From Paraperibacillus esterisolvens (GTDB lineage: Bacteria > Bacillota > Bacilli > Bacillales > DSM-1321), in contig NZ_CP143545.1 in assembly GCF_046237625.1 (NCBI RefSeq), forward strand, positions 3,100,001 to 3,164,000: DNA of 64,000 nt. Direction: 5' to 3'. Positions 1 through 8,743 of this stretch are shown here, piece after piece (within the stretch, counting starts at the first letter, position 1; every line of letters starts with the position of its first letter). The position numbers and the translations under genes were made by a program. A model generated the notes under the pieces. The model ran no database searches. It was not told the origin of the DNA and was given only the letters and a program-made list of their open reading frames with translations.

Positions 1-2114
1 TCACCTTTGTGAGGCAGGTTCTGCCAGATTTCCTCTGTGATGAACGGCATGAATGGATGCAGCAGGCGCATCGTTTGATCCAGTACATAAGCGAGGATCG
101 ACCGTGTGGTTTTCTTTGCGGCCTCATCCTCCCCGTATAGAGGCAGTTTAGCCATTTCAATATACCAATCACAGAAATCATCCCAGATGAAGGTATAAAG
201 CGCACGGCCGACTTCGCCAAATTCGTACTTGTCAGCAAGCCTTGTAACAGTTTCGATTGTCTGGTTCAGACGGGTAAGTATCCATTTATCTGCCACGGAT
301 TTTTCACCTGACAAGTCGATATCTTCATACTTCAAGCCTTCCATATTCATCAGGGCAAATCGGGAAGCATTCCAGATCTTGTTGGCAAAATTCCATACCG
401 CTTCGACCTTTTCGGTGGAATAACGCAGGTCCTGTCCGGGCGAGCTTCCTGTGGTCAGGAAGTAGCGGAGGGAATCTGCCCCGTATTGCTCGATGACTTC
501 CATCGGATCGACGCCGTTCCCGAGCGATTTGCTCATCTTGCGGCCATCGCTCGCCCTTACAAGGCCATGGATCAGCACATCTTTGAACGGACGTTCACCG
601 GTGAATTCCAGCGCCTGGAATATCATCCTGGAAACCCAGAAGAAAATGATATCATACCCTGTTACAAGGGCACTGGTAGGGTAATAGCGCTTAAAGTCGG
701 TAGATGCTTCATCAGGCCAGCCCATTGTGGAGAACGGCCAGAGCGCAGAACTGAACCAGGTATCAAGAACATCTTTGTCCTGCTGCCAGTTTTCCAGGTC
801 AGCAGGCGCTTCTTCTGATACAAGCACCTCTCCTGTTTCCTTATGGTACCAGGCAGGAATCCGGTGCCCCCACCAAAGCTGGCGGGAAATACACCAATCG
901 CGGATATTTTCCATCCAGCGAAGATAGGTATTTTCAAAACGGTCTGGAATGAAATGTGCTTTTTCCTCTTCCTTTTGCTGAAGCTCGATTGCTTTTTCAG
1001 CAAGCGGCCCCATCTTCACGAACCATTGAGTGGATAAATAAGGCTCAACGACTGCGTTGCTCCGCTCAGAGTGGCCGACTGAATGCATATGTTCTTCAAT
1101 TTTGAATAGGACTCCTTGTTCCTGGAGATCCTTGACGATCTGCTTTCTGCATTCAAAGCGGTCCATTCCCTGGTACTTGCCGGCATTAGCATTCATCGTT
1201 CCATCTTCATTCATGACAAGGATACGCTCCAGGCTGTGGCGGTTTCCTATTTCAAAGTCATTAGGATCATGGGCAGGCGTAATCTTGACAGCGCCTGAAC
1301 CGAACTCCATGTCTACATAGTCGTCTCCGACAATCGGGATTTCCCGTCCTGTAATCGGCAGGATCACAGTCTTTCCGATCAGGTGCTTGTATCTGTCATC
1401 TTCAGGATGTACAGCTACAGCTGTATCCCCAAGCATTGTCTCCGGCCGTGTTGTTGCGATTTCGATGCTGCCGGTGCCGTCGCCGAGCGGATAGCTCATG
1501 TGGTAGAAGGCTCCCTGCACGTCTTTATAGATAACCTCGATATCAGATAGAGCCGTTTTGGTTGCAGGATCCCAGTTGATGATATATTCGCCCCGGTAAA
1601 TCAGCCCTTTGCGGTACAGGCTGACAAATACCTGGTTGACTGCCTTGGACAGTCCGCCATCAAGGGTAAATCGTTCACGGGAATAATCAAGCCCGAGGCC
1701 CAGCTTTGCCCATTGCTTTCTGATATGCCCCGCATATTCCTCCTTCCACTTCCATGTTTCCTCGAGGAATTTTTCCCTTCCTAGATCATATCTGCTCTTG
1801 CCTTCCTCCCGAAGCTTCTGCTCCACCTTTGCCTGCGTGGCAATTCCGGCATGATCCATGCCGGGCAGCCAGAGTACATCATAGCCCTGCATCCGCTTCA
1901 TCCGGGTCAGGATATCCTGAAGAGCGGTATCCCATGCGTGGCCAAGGTGCAGCTTGCCTGTAACATTCGGCGGCGGGATGACAATGGAAAATGGCTCCCT
2001 GCTTTCGTCGGGCTTCGCTTCAAAGAATTTTCCTTTCAGCCACCATTCATAGCGGCCTTGTTCGATTGACTTTGGGTCATACTTGGTCGGCATCGTTAAT
2101 TGATTTTCTTCCAA
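1..2114 (-). CDS. valS: Valyl-tRNA synthetase, 3' end missing
   Basis: Charges tRNA-Val with valine in the cytoplasm. The minus-strand frame reads MEENQLTMPTKYDPK at its start, then the class I signature HLGHAWD, the catalytic-domain stretch IATTRPETMLG, the editing-domain region, WFSSALWPFSTMGWP and the KMSKS loop, and continues into the anticodon-binding domain (WILTRLN, FIWDDFCDWYIEMAKLPLYG). It leaves the window at position 1, so the C-terminal coiled coil is not seen. I chose the TTG at 2114 because AAGGAGG lies 8 nt upstream and the N-terminus lines up with known Bacillus ValS; the ATG seven codons later is the alternative. A T-box leader precedes it. No frameshift was seen. Identification is very secure. 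Confidence 0.97.
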   Translation of the reverse strand, partial: MEENQLTMPTKYDPKSIEQGRYEWWLKGKFFEAKPDESREPFSIVIPPPNVTGKLHLGHAWDTALQDILTRMKRMQGYDVLWLPGMDHAGIATQAKVEQKLREEGKSRYDLGREKFLEETWKWKEEYAGHIRKQWAKLGLGLDYSRERFTLDGGLSKAVNQVFVSLYRKGLIYRGEYIINWDPATKTALSDIEVIYKDVQGAFYHMSYPLGDGTGSIEIATTRPETMLGDTAVAVHPEDDRYKHLIGKTVILPITGREIPIVGDDYVDMEFGSGAVKITPAHDPNDFEIGNRHSLERILVMNEDGTMNANAGKYQGMDRFECRKQIVKDLQEQGVLFKIEEHMHSVGHSERSNAVVEPYLSTQWFVKMGPLAEKAIELQQKEEEKAHFIPDRFENTYLRWMENIRDWCISRQLWWGHRIPAWYHKETGEVLVSEEAPADLENWQQDKDVLDTWFSSALWPFSTMGWPDEASTDFKRYYPTSALVTGYDIIFFWVSRMIFQALEFTGERPFKDVLIHGLVRASDGRKMSKSLGNGVDPMEVIEQYGADSLRYFLTTGSSPGQDLRYSTEKVEAVWNFANKIWNASRFALMNMEGLKYEDIDLSGEKSVADKWILTRLNQTIETVTRLADKYEFGEVGRALYTFIWDDFCDWYIEMAKLPLYGEDEAAKKTTRSILAYVLDQTMRLLHPFMPFITEEIWQNLPHKG

Positions 2115-2164
2115 AGCAGCTTCCTCCTTTTTTCATCTCCATGCTGATTCAGCAGTTTTTTGCC

Positions 2165-2440
2165 AAAATAAAAACTCCTATCGCCTTGTAAAAGGACGAA
2201 AGGAGCTGAATTCGCGGTACCACCTTTTTTCCGGACTCAGAAACATAGTCCGGCTCTTGTGATTATGTAACGGCTCTTCACCGGTTTCCACTACTATGCA
2301 GGGCAGTTGGCAGAAACAGCTCGAGGGTGACTTCCATGCGGAGTTTTGCTTAAGGAACCTTCCAGCTATCGGTTCCTCTCTCTTGAAGCAACACTTCCGT
2401 GTACTTATCCCTGTCCCAGCTTTTTCACATTTTTTAGTTA
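2165..2440 (-). promoter_or_regulatory. T-box leader of valS
   Basis: The minus strand carries the T-box core GGTGGTACCGCG (2212-2226), which pairs with the uncharged tRNA acceptor end. It is followed by a terminator hairpin and a T-run (about 2166-2205). Further upstream is a long stem I region with a GAAGUCACC-like specifier loop; the GUC at 2329-2331 is a valine codon, matching the downstream gene. By the known mechanism, uncharged tRNA-Val stabilises the antiterminator and lets valS be transcribed. The specifier assignment is my reading of the loop, not a folded model. Confidence 0.93.
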
Positions 2441-2446
2441 ATCTCT

Positions 2447-2476
2447 ATGTTACAAAAAAGGAATGGTCCTAGTCAA
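2447..2476 (-). promoter_or_regulatory. Sigma-A promoter of valS leader
   Basis: On the minus strand TTGACT (2471-2476) and TAACAT (2447-2452) are separated by 18 nt. They lie just upstream of the T-box leader, giving a predicted start near 2440. Confidence 0.75.
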
Positions 2477-2648
2477 TATTCTTTTACCCTTTTTTATAAA
2501 AATATACATCCTATGCTGCAGATAGTGTATGCGCAGCACCATTCCCCTGTTCCTCATTTTTTACAAATACTCAAGTTCAGTCATAAAGTGGGGGAATTTA
2601 TATATTTTATAATAAGCACGAACATTTTATCCACAGGGAGGGTCATTC

Positions 2649-2840
2649 TTGAAAAAGAGATACAGCCCCTACTCACTGCCGCCCTGGCTCAGGACTGTAA
2701 GGGCCGCCTGCAGCCAGTTTATCGTCCCCTTATGCATATTCCAGGGAATAAGAACCTTTCTGATTCCCACCACATTTGATGTGTTGTTTCTTGCGCTTAT
2801 GATTCTCCTCGCCATCGCTATCCGCCTTGAGTGGATTTAA
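2649..2840 (+). CDS. Small membrane protein, 63 aa
   Basis: A short protein beginning MKKRYSPYSLPPWLRTVRA with a basic, proline-containing head. Two hydrophobic stretches follow (about residues 22-40 and 43-60), so it is probably membrane-embedded. The TTG start at 2649 has GGGAGG about 7 nt upstream. It is divergent from valS and convergent with ysxE. A similar small protein beside valS is, to my recollection, common in Bacillus genomes, but I cannot name a function. Short length and the TTG start make this less certain than its neighbours. Confidence 0.7.
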   Translation: MKKRYSPYSLPPWLRTVRAACSQFIVPLCIFQGIRTFLIPTTFDVLFLALMILLAIAIRLEWI

Positions 2841-2864
2841 CACCGGAGCCTGATAATTAAACAT

Positions 2865-2890
2865 CCCGCTCATTCTAACGAATGGGCGGG
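2865..2890. terminator. Hairpin between convergent genes
   Basis: CCCGCTCATT (2865-2874) pairs with AATGGGCGGG (2881-2890). It sits between the convergent small membrane protein and ysxE. There is no good T-run, so its strength as an intrinsic terminator is uncertain. Confidence 0.45.
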
Positions 2891-2892
2891 AG

Positions 2893-3933
2893 TCAGGAGT
2901 TGGCCTGCTGCTCTGCAGCGGCTTTTTTCTGCTGTTCAATTTCCTCGATGCGCATCACCACATATTCTGTATTTTTCAGCTGCCAGTATTCCGCCTGCAT
3001 GCTTTGTAAATAACGCAGTTCAGGCTTATTTCCCTTTCTTTCCTGAAACAGTTTGACAGATTGGATGAACTGTACAGGATGGGCGAGATAAGCCATGAAC
3101 AGCTCCATTTCGCCATCACGGAACGAGAAATATTTAAAATAGGTATAGAGCCAATCCACACAGTCTGAGTTGACGACCGGGTAAGTCCTTGATGATTTTA
3201 CGATAAAGGGAAGCAGGTCGGCATGCGGCGGAGAAATCCGTGAGTTTTCCAAATTGATGAAATGACCAAAACCCCGGTCATCATAGACAAAATGACGGCT
3301 GGTGAGCTTGCCATGGGTGATTACTGTCCGAGCTTTTTCTAAATCCTTGGTGATCTTGAACCATTCCTCGAATTTCTTGATGGAGAATTCAAGTGATTGA
3401 GAGACATCAAAATAGTATAGACAATACATAAGTTCAAATGGTGACATATAAGTCTTACGCTCACAAGAAGCAAGGAATTCTGCCGCAAAATCTTTATTCT
3501 TCTTCCACTCATCGAGAGTTGTTTCATAATGTTCCTCCCGCTCGTCTTTTTTCACTTCTATTTCCTTCACGGAAAGCGAATGAAGCCGGGCAAGCTCGCG
3601 GAACATTTTTTTATGCTTTTCATTTCTCTCTGTGGCCGATTCATTCGGAAGCCAGGGCATCAAATAATAGAGCCTGCTCTTATACAGGACGCCGTACCGG
3701 CCATCCTGTGCCTGATAAATAGGCACGATCCGGTTATATCCTTTCTGGTACACTCTCTGGATATTTCGGATGAACTCCGTTCCGATCTTTGGGCTGATGG
3801 ACTTGAGGGCAAAGACTCCATTGTTTGTATAAACTTTATGAATCTTCCCTTTATGTTCACTGTAATACAGTTTGAGCTGGTAATGATTCAGTATTTCTTC
3901 CAATTCCTTTTCGGAATGCCCGCCTTCAGTCAT
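2893..3933 (-). CDS. ysxE: Spore coat protein YsxE (CotS-like kinase fold)
   Basis: A 346-residue member of the CotS/YsxE family of aminoglycoside-phosphotransferase-like proteins found in spore coats. Family hallmarks seen include the N-terminal nucleotide-loop-like stretch VYTNNGVFALKSI, YGVLYKSRLYYLMPWL, and a C-lobe THGKLTSRHFVYDD in the place of the kinase catalytic loop. The canonical catalytic HxD is replaced by HGKL, so it may be a structural pseudokinase (inference). It lies directly downstream of spoVID, the same order as in B. subtilis, where YsxE is a SpoVID-dependent coat protein. The ATG at 3933 is preferred; an upstream GTG at 3957 and another GTG between them have poor spacing to the GAAGGG motif. 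Confidence 0.9.
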   Translation of the reverse strand: MTEGGHSEKELEEILNHYQLKLYYSEHKGKIHKVYTNNGVFALKSISPKIGTEFIRNIQRVYQKGYNRIVPIYQAQDGRYGVLYKSRLYYLMPWLPNESATERNEKHKKMFRELARLHSLSVKEIEVKKDEREEHYETTLDEWKKNKDFAAEFLASCERKTYMSPFELMYCLYYFDVSQSLEFSIKKFEEWFKITKDLEKARTVITHGKLTSRHFVYDDRGFGHFINLENSRISPPHADLLPFIVKSSRTYPVVNSDCVDWLYTYFKYFSFRDGEMELFMAYLAHPVQFIQSVKLFQERKGNKPELRYLQSMQAEYWQLKNTEYVVMRIEEIEQQKKAAAEQQANS

Positions 3934-4027
3934 GGCATTCACACACCCTTCTTTCACGGATACTTGCTAGAAATACTCTAATGCACAAGGAAACAGGGCA
4001 GAGCCCTGCTCCTTTTTGCAAATGATC

Positions 4028-5296
4028 TTATCTCTTGGGCAGTGTCGGTTTTGACGGGATATACAAAACCTGTCCTTCGCTGATTTCATTCGTGGCATCC
4101 AATTCGTTAAGTGCCGCTATGGCTGAAGCACTGATTTCATAGCGGCTTGCCAGGGCATTTAAGGTATCACCCTGCTGAACGAGGCAGACTTTTACCCTTG
4201 TATGCTCCTGCTCCTCTTTCCTGCCAAAAAAGTCCGTCAAGGAAACACTTTGCCTTGGTGCTGGTTCTGCTTGTTCCTGTTCCTTTGCATCCCGCCTGCG
4301 CCTGTATTCCTTCCCGCTCCCTGCATTCCCGAGTGAACGCGGAACAGGGGCATCCTCCATTTCTCTTGGAGCTAAAACAGGGCCAGAATTCTGCTCCTGT
4401 TCTGCTGGCTCTGCTGCTGCTTGAAAAGGGGCTGCATCATCACCGGCTTGGGGCACAATTTCTTCAGCATCCTCCCCGGCTTCCTGCCCCGAGAAGAAAA
4501 GCGGCACTTCCGTTTCTTCTTCTTCGGCTGCTTCCTCCACTGCCTCCGCTGCCTCCACCCTCACCGCTTCAGGAACTTCCGGTTCATCGTATTCCGGAAA
4601 TGCCGGTGGAGCAAAGAAATCTGAATGCTGATTCTCGAATAATGGAGCCTCAGCTTCTTCTTCTTCCTGAGGAAGCTTCTTCGCTTCTACCTCAAACGGG
4701 CTGTATAAATCCTGGGGAGAAGGAAAGGAAATGGAAGATTCATAAAAGCCGCTGTCAGCCTCCGCCTCCGCCTCCGCATCTTCAACAGCCGTTCCCCGGT
4801 ACATCAGTTCAGGCTCCGATGGAGTGAGATACTCCGGGGCCATGTGTTCGGGAAGGGTTTGCTGCTCCCCGTAAATGCCGGAAATCATCAGCTCTGCACA
4901 AAGGGAAAGACAGTTCCGCTCAGGCATTGAATAATCAAATGAAGAAATGGCCACACTCACATCCTCAAGTGATTCAATCCTGTTAGCGGGAATCGTGATA
5001 TCCACAGGGAAACTATGCTGAAATTCGAACACCCCCTGCTCTCTTTCCACAAATCTGCTGATGGTTTTTGGAGAAACAAAAGAGAAATTTACTTCATCCT
5101 GCCTGTCAGACTCCTCTCTTCTATACTCACCTGCCAGGGTCAGCTCACCTTTTATAATCACATACTGATCCATATCCTCCACAGTTACCTGGGGATCCAG
5201 AGATAAGGAAAACAGTTCCTCCACTTCCTGTCCTTTTTGGAACCATATGGATTCTTCCACTGAAAACCGCAGAAGTGATTGATGTTCATTCGACAT
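4028..5296 (-). CDS. spoVID: Stage VI sporulation protein D, SpoVID (short form)
   Basis: A spore coat encasement protein that in B. subtilis binds SpoIVA on the forespore surface and recruits coat proteins. The conserved N-terminal domain occupies about residues 1-150 (MSNEHQSLLRFSVEESIWFQ). It is followed by a long acidic, low-complexity linker (runs of Glu/Ala/Pro, about 170-340). A C-terminal LysM domain spans about 370-420 (VCLVQQGDTLNALASRY to QVLYIPSKP). At 422 aa it is clearly shorter than the roughly 575-residue B. subtilis protein, the loss being in the linker. Start ATG at 5296. It is upstream of ysxE and was probably once contiguous with hemL; here a 4-kb accessory patch separates them. 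Confidence 0.95.
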   Translation of the reverse strand: MSNEHQSLLRFSVEESIWFQKGQEVEELFSLSLDPQVTVEDMDQYVIIKGELTLAGEYRREESDRQDEVNFSFVSPKTISRFVEREQGVFEFQHSFPVDITIPANRIESLEDVSVAISSFDYSMPERNCLSLCAELMISGIYGEQQTLPEHMAPEYLTPSEPELMYRGTAVEDAEAEAEADSGFYESSISFPSPQDLYSPFEVEAKKLPQEEEEAEAPLFENQHSDFFAPPAFPEYDEPEVPEAVRVEAAEAVEEAAEEEETEVPLFFSGQEAGEDAEEIVPQAGDDAAPFQAAAEPAEQEQNSGPVLAPREMEDAPVPRSLGNAGSGKEYRRRRDAKEQEQAEPAPRQSVSLTDFFGRKEEQEHTRVKVCLVQQGDTLNALASRYEISASAIAALNELDATNEISEGQVLYIPSKPTLPKR

Positions 5297-5299
5297 GAA

Positions 5300-5640
5300 T
5301 TCTTCCTCCCTTCAAAATATACGAGGCATCCGCATATATCCCTAACACTTTATGAATGGACCGATCTGATTATTACTTCTTCCGCATTTAATATTAGATG
5401 CTGCCTGGTGAAGCACCCCTCAAGGCCAGACCATTCTACAAAGTCCTTCATTCCTATGATGAAGGACTATTCAAAGGCCAATCTGACCCCAAATGACCTT
5501 GATGCCCATGATGAACGAATTCCACGGCCGATCTGAGCTCCAAATGTCCTTCATGCCCCGATAAAGGCCGTTTCTCCCCCTCACCTGGTTCCCTCCTGTC
5601 ACAAGCATTCAGGCCTCCCTTTCCCATTTCAACAAAAAAA
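5300..5640. other. Intergenic stretch upstream of spoVID with tandem repeats
   Basis: No gene was found. The central part is three to four degenerate tandem repeats, each starting GGCC at 5424, 5476, 5526 and 5566 (spacing 52, 50 and 40 nt). Each carries a dyad of the form CTTCAT...ATGAAG. A related dyad recurs at 37006-37086. Confidence 0.7.
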
Positions 5641-5668
5641 GACAGCCATGCCGGAGCATGCTGCCTAT
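5634..5668 (-). terminator. Terminator of the dead permease gene
   Basis: On the minus strand GGCAGCATGC pairs with GCATGGCTGTC and is followed by seven T. It immediately follows the stop codon of the oligopeptide permease remnant, so it is that gene's surviving terminator. Confidence 0.8.
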
Positions 5669-5841
5669 TTAGTTCTTCATCTTTGGATCAAGGGCATCCC
5701 TCAGACCGTCTCCCATCAGGTAAAACCCAAGCACGCTCAGCATGATGGCCAGGCCCGGGAACAAGACGGTCCATAGGCGTCAAGAATGTATTCATCACGC
5801 GAATCTGCGAGCATCTTTCCCCATTCCGGGGCAGGGGGCTG
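5669..5841 (-). pseudogene. 3' remnant of an Opp/Dpp-type permease (OppC/DppC)
   Basis: The minus strand reads QPPAPEWGKMLADSRDEYIL, then shifts frame to FPGLAIMLSVLGFYLMGDGL and RDALDPKMKN followed by TAA. These are the C-terminal hallmarks of the inner-membrane permease subunit of oligopeptide ABC transporters (the EWG loop and the GDGLRDALDP tail). Upstream parts of the gene are absent and the two segments lie in different frames, with a small deletion between them. It is non-functional. It shows that the interval between spoVID and hemL has lost an opp-like operon. Confidence 0.88.
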
Positions 5842-5850
5842 GCAAAGGTA

Positions 5851-5877
5851 AAAAAAAAGCCGCTGCCGCAGCTTTTT
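5851..5877 (-). terminator. Terminator after the STAS gene
   Basis: A perfect GCTGC-G-GCAGC hairpin (5862-5872) is flanked by A-runs and T-runs on both sides. It lies directly after the stop codon of the RsbR-like gene and could work on both strands. Confidence 0.75.
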
Positions 5878-6699
5878 TCATTGGAAGTATGATTTTAATG
5901 TCTGTTGTAAAGTACCCTTTGTTTCTGCCCTTCCCTCAAAAGAAACATTTGAGTGAATCATTTTCCTTACAATTTCGGCACGCAAACCAGTTATAACTGC
6001 TTTACAACCCATCATAGTAATTCCATCTAAGATTTTTTGTAAATGAACAATTACATCTAATTCCATCTCAGCAATGCCAGATAGATCTATGATTAATGAT
6101 TGCAAGTGTATTCTAGAAATTTCCGTTAACACCTTTTCTTCAATAACATGCATACGATATGAGTCCATCAGCCCAATAAGCGGCAAAACAGCAACGTTCT
6201 GGCTTAATGGAATAATTGGTACTGATAGGTGTTCAACTGTTAGCCTTTGAGATTTAATTAATTCATCTTTGTAACTGGAATAGCTAATAAAGAATGTGTT
6301 CAGGAACTTGTCTACCTGATCATTAATATCTTTTTCAATCTTAAAAAATTTTGTATCCAAACTCTGGCTTGGTTTGTATTCATAATATTTCTCAATAAAA
6401 TCCCATAAAGTACGGCGGATTGCCTGAACCCACTCTAATTTTAAGTGAAGAGTGAGTGAATGTTCAGCCCATGCTTTTCCTTCCTGTTTGCCAAATGCAA
6501 CTAATTCTTCATTTTTTTCCAGGACGATATATTCTACTAGTTTTCCAGCATTAACTAGTAAATCAATGTTCCCTTTTTCAAGTATCTCCTTTATCTTACT
6601 CGCCACATTAACTGCTTCTGATAACAGCTTCTCCTCAAAAAGCGCTTTGTTTTGTGAAATTAAAGTAAGAATATTTTTCCCTTCGGCTTGACTATTCAT
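5878..6699 (-). CDS. RsbR-family stressosome protein with STAS domain
   Basis: A 273-residue protein with an all-helical N-terminal sensory region (about 1-150) and a C-terminal STAS domain (about 155-270: VPIIPLSQNVAVLPLIGLMD, IIDLSGIAEMELD, GCKAVITGLRAEIVRKM). This is the layout of the RsbR paralogues that, with RsbS, form the stressosome controlling SigB. The usual first phospho-threonine (DLTG-type) is Ser here (DLSG); the second (TGLRAE) is kept. The ATG at 6699 has AAGGAG 7 nt upstream; a longer frame to 6726 lacks one. It stands alone, so it would act with stressosome parts encoded elsewhere (inference). Confidence 0.85.
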   Translation of the reverse strand: MNSQAEGKNILTLISQNKALFEEKLLSEAVNVASKIKEILEKGNIDLLVNAGKLVEYIVLEKNEELVAFGKQEGKAWAEHSLTLHLKLEWVQAIRRTLWDFIEKYYEYKPSQSLDTKFFKIEKDINDQVDKFLNTFFISYSSYKDELIKSQRLTVEHLSVPIIPLSQNVAVLPLIGLMDSYRMHVIEEKVLTEISRIHLQSLIIDLSGIAEMELDVIVHLQKILDGITMMGCKAVITGLRAEIVRKMIHSNVSFEGRAETKGTLQQTLKSYFQ

Positions 6700-6832
6700 T
6701 AAATTTCTCCTTAATATGTTTTTCATTATTAGTTTTAATTTTTCAATTGCAGCATCTTATACCTTGATCAATTATAAACCGAAATGCTTCAAAAGTAACC
6801 TAATCAGACCCTTGGTAACACTGGTGAACGAA

Positions 6833-7065
6833 TTATAGGTTACCAATGTCCAGTGCAAGATCAGGATGCTGCTCGACCTCCTTGATGTGATGGACCACCT
6901 GCTGGATCTTCTTTTCGGTTTGGCACTCTCACTGTATTCGTATGCCATTCGGCCCTGGTGTTTGCACTATTCATGATTGTCCTGCCGCCTCACCTGTTCA
7001 CGCAGCTGCTTCCATGGTACGCTGTCGTAAAACTTACGCTTCTGCTGTTTGGTCTTATATTCAAA
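6833..7065 (-). pseudogene. Eroded phage-type HNH endonuclease
   Basis: The minus strand reads FEYKTKQQKRKFYDSVPWKQ LREQVRRQDN and then an in-frame stop. It then shifts frame to VVHHIKEVEQHPDLALDIGN. This is the start and the middle of the small HNH endonucleases that sit beside terminase genes in Bacillus phages. The Cys pairs and the final HNN part are gone. It is a decayed prophage trace. Confidence 0.82.
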
Positions 7066-7097
7066 CACTGTTCATACGTTCTCACCTCTCTAATTGT

Positions 7098-7129
7098 AAA
7101 AAGCCAGCACTATTAGCTGGCTCTTTTTT
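7098..7129. terminator. Bidirectional hairpin terminator
   Basis: AGCCAGC (7102-7108) pairs with GCTGGCT (7116-7122), followed by six T on the plus strand and preceded by A's. It lies downstream of the 7197-7580 gene on the minus strand and may serve it. Confidence 0.7.
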
Positions 7130-7196
7130 ATAAAGAAAATTTTACATTCCATTGTCCAGGCTGATCCAAAACTGAATCCACGTTAAATTTAATATC

Positions 7197-7580
7197 TTAG
7201 TAATCTGGCAGTTCTTTTTCAGGCATTATGTTAATCAAACCCATGTATTTGTTTTTCCCTATCTTTTTATAGCTGTAGGAAGAACTTGAGCTAATTCTTT
7301 TACCATTAATATAAATAACCGGTCGACCCATCATGTGGTCTGATGGAATACCCTTCTTTGTAGTTATAACATACTCAAGAGAAATTCTTTCATGCCCATC
7401 TTTCGTAGCATCTTTTATTAGAAAGGTTATACCTTTGTCCGTGTCCGACAGATTAAATGTTTTGTTATTTGTTTTATAACTTCTCCTGGTGCCTGGCTTT
7501 AGATTAATAACCAAACTATAAGAAATACCGATAATTGTGTTTAAGAGTGCTATCCCCAATAAGATTAAAGGTCTTTTCAT
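7197..7580 (-). CDS. Hypothetical exported or membrane-anchored protein, 127 aa
   Basis: It begins MKRPLILLGIALLNTIIGIS, a basic head followed by a hydrophobic segment, i.e. a signal peptide or single anchor. There is no lipobox Cys. The remainder is a polar domain (NNKTFNLSDTDKGITFLIKD, a Ser-rich run and YSYKKIGKNKYMGLINIMPE). I do not recognise the family. The ATG at 7580 has AGAGG 9 nt upstream; a TTG three codons earlier abuts the RBS and is less likely. Base composition is AT-rich relative to the haem genes, in line with acquired DNA. Confidence 0.65.
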   Translation of the reverse strand: MKRPLILLGIALLNTIIGISYSLVINLKPGTRRSYKTNNKTFNLSDTDKGITFLIKDATKDGHERISLEYVITTKKGIPSDHMMGRPVIYINGKRISSSSSYSYKKIGKNKYMGLINIMPEKELPDY

Positions 7581-7762
7581 TTTGAACAACCTCTTTTTTT
7601 ACCAAGGTATGGCTTGTTTTCGCTTTTATTCCTTCATCTTCTTCTCACATCTCCATTCACACATTTTGTTATCCCCCTGGTTATTACATAAAAATAATCA
7701 TATCTCATCAGAGAATTTTAGGTTATAATAACTCCTGCAAACTTTATTTTTAGGAGAGAAAA

Positions 7763-8233
7763 ATGTATTTTTGGAATATTAAAGCCTTAGTAGCAGCTTT
7801 GCGAGATGACACTTTAACTGACAAATCAAAAAATAATTACCGTATAGCTTTCTGGATAATTATTGCGTTAACGGTAACTTCATTTCCTTTCGTCTATAAT
7901 CCTTCTTCTATGAACACTTATGATATTATTGATTTAATCTTGTTCATCCTTATCAACGGGATCGGAATAAATGTACTATATGGTATCTATAAAAATAGAA
8001 GCAGGCATAATTTAAATTTCCTTTTGCCTTTTTTCAGTTTGATGATTCCGCTATATTTACGCAGTATTTTATGGACCCTTTTATTAAGTATTGCCGGGTA
8101 TGTTTACATTTTTTTCTTCGCCCCTCACCATTCTTGGGATGAAACAAATCTGATTGATATAATTATTTATAACGTAGTTGAGATTGCTATTAATTTAATG
8201 TATATTCATTACTTCAAAAAGATATATAACTAA
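7763..8233 (+). CDS. Hypothetical four-helix membrane protein, 156 aa
   Basis: Four hydrophobic segments (about residues 29-47, 57-78, 89-117 and 135-152) are joined by short polar loops. The N-terminus MYFWNIKALVAALRDDTLTD is cytoplasmic in type. AGGAGA lies 7 nt before the ATG, and a strong terminator follows the stop. I do not recognise a family. Low GC and isolation between remnants suggest an accessory gene. Confidence 0.75.
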   Translation: MYFWNIKALVAALRDDTLTDKSKNNYRIAFWIIIALTVTSFPFVYNPSSMNTYDIIDLILFILINGIGINVLYGIYKNRSRHNLNFLLPFFSLMIPLYLRSILWTLLLSIAGYVYIFFFAPHHSWDETNLIDIIIYNVVEIAINLMYIHYFKKIYN

Positions 8234-8236
8234 GGG

Positions 8237-8264
8237 AAGCACCTCAAGTGAGTGGTGCTTTTTT
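8237..8264 (+). terminator. Intrinsic terminator
   Basis: AAGCACC (8237-8243) pairs with GGTGCTT (8254-8260), followed by a T-run. It ends the membrane-protein transcript just upstream. Confidence 0.9.
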
Positions 8265-8269
8265 CATTT

Positions 8270-8640
8270 CCTCCTAACAGCTCCTCCAACTCTTTTATAG
8301 ACATCCCGTTTCATACCCATGATCGGTGCAGTCCACACCCTCTTCTTTCTTCTGTTGAGGCTTAGGTTTTTATTCACTTTTATCTTTTTTCTTATTTATT
8401 TATCCAGCCACTTGTTAGGCTTTCTCTACCGATATGAATATGAATTGAATGGAAAAAAGGAAAAGGGCCTGTGCCTGAAGAAAAGATGCTTAAGAACAAG
8501 GCAAAAAAGATCTGGAATGATTGGAACTGACGGAACGATAGATTTCAAGGCAGCATTCAATCTGCATTTTCCTTGCATGCCAAGGCAGACCGCCGGCCTT
8601 CACCATGGCCAGCCGGCTTAAACCCGGCTGGCTTTTTTCC
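8270..8640 (+). other. Gene-free stretch ending in an orphan terminator
   Basis: No ORF here has an acceptable ribosome binding site. A 100-aa frame at 8319 has no RBS and unnatural composition. At 8609-8638 CCAGCCGG pairs with CCGGCTGG and is followed by six T, a good plus-strand terminator with no obvious gene to end. It probably marks a vanished gene. Confidence 0.55.
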
Positions 8641-8713
8641 TTCACAGCAAACCTCCTTATATCGCTAAAGATCACCACTACGAAAAAGAGTTATGGTATG
8701 ATAATTTCATAAT

Positions 8714-8743
8714 TTGTTAACCATATAATAAATAAGTTAACAA
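8714..8743 (+). promoter_or_regulatory. Perfect dyad around the predicted -10 of the DUF1284 gene
   Basis: TTGTTAAC (8714-8721) and GTTAACAA (8736-8743) form a perfect inverted repeat around the sequence ATATAAT. This arrangement suits a repressor operator overlapping a promoter. The RBS and start codon follow about 20-30 nt downstream. The regulator is unknown. Confidence 0.5.

Noticed and set aside
2447..2779. A 110-aa plus-strand frame over the valS promoter
   Set aside because: It overlaps the promoter and a better-supported small gene in another frame.
4147..4827. A 226-aa Pro/Leu-rich plus-strand frame
   Set aside because: It is the antisense shadow of the Glu/Ala-rich linker of spoVID.
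8319..8621. A 100-aa plus-strand reading frame
   Set aside because: No ribosome binding site; the second half is unnatural in composition and runs through a terminator.
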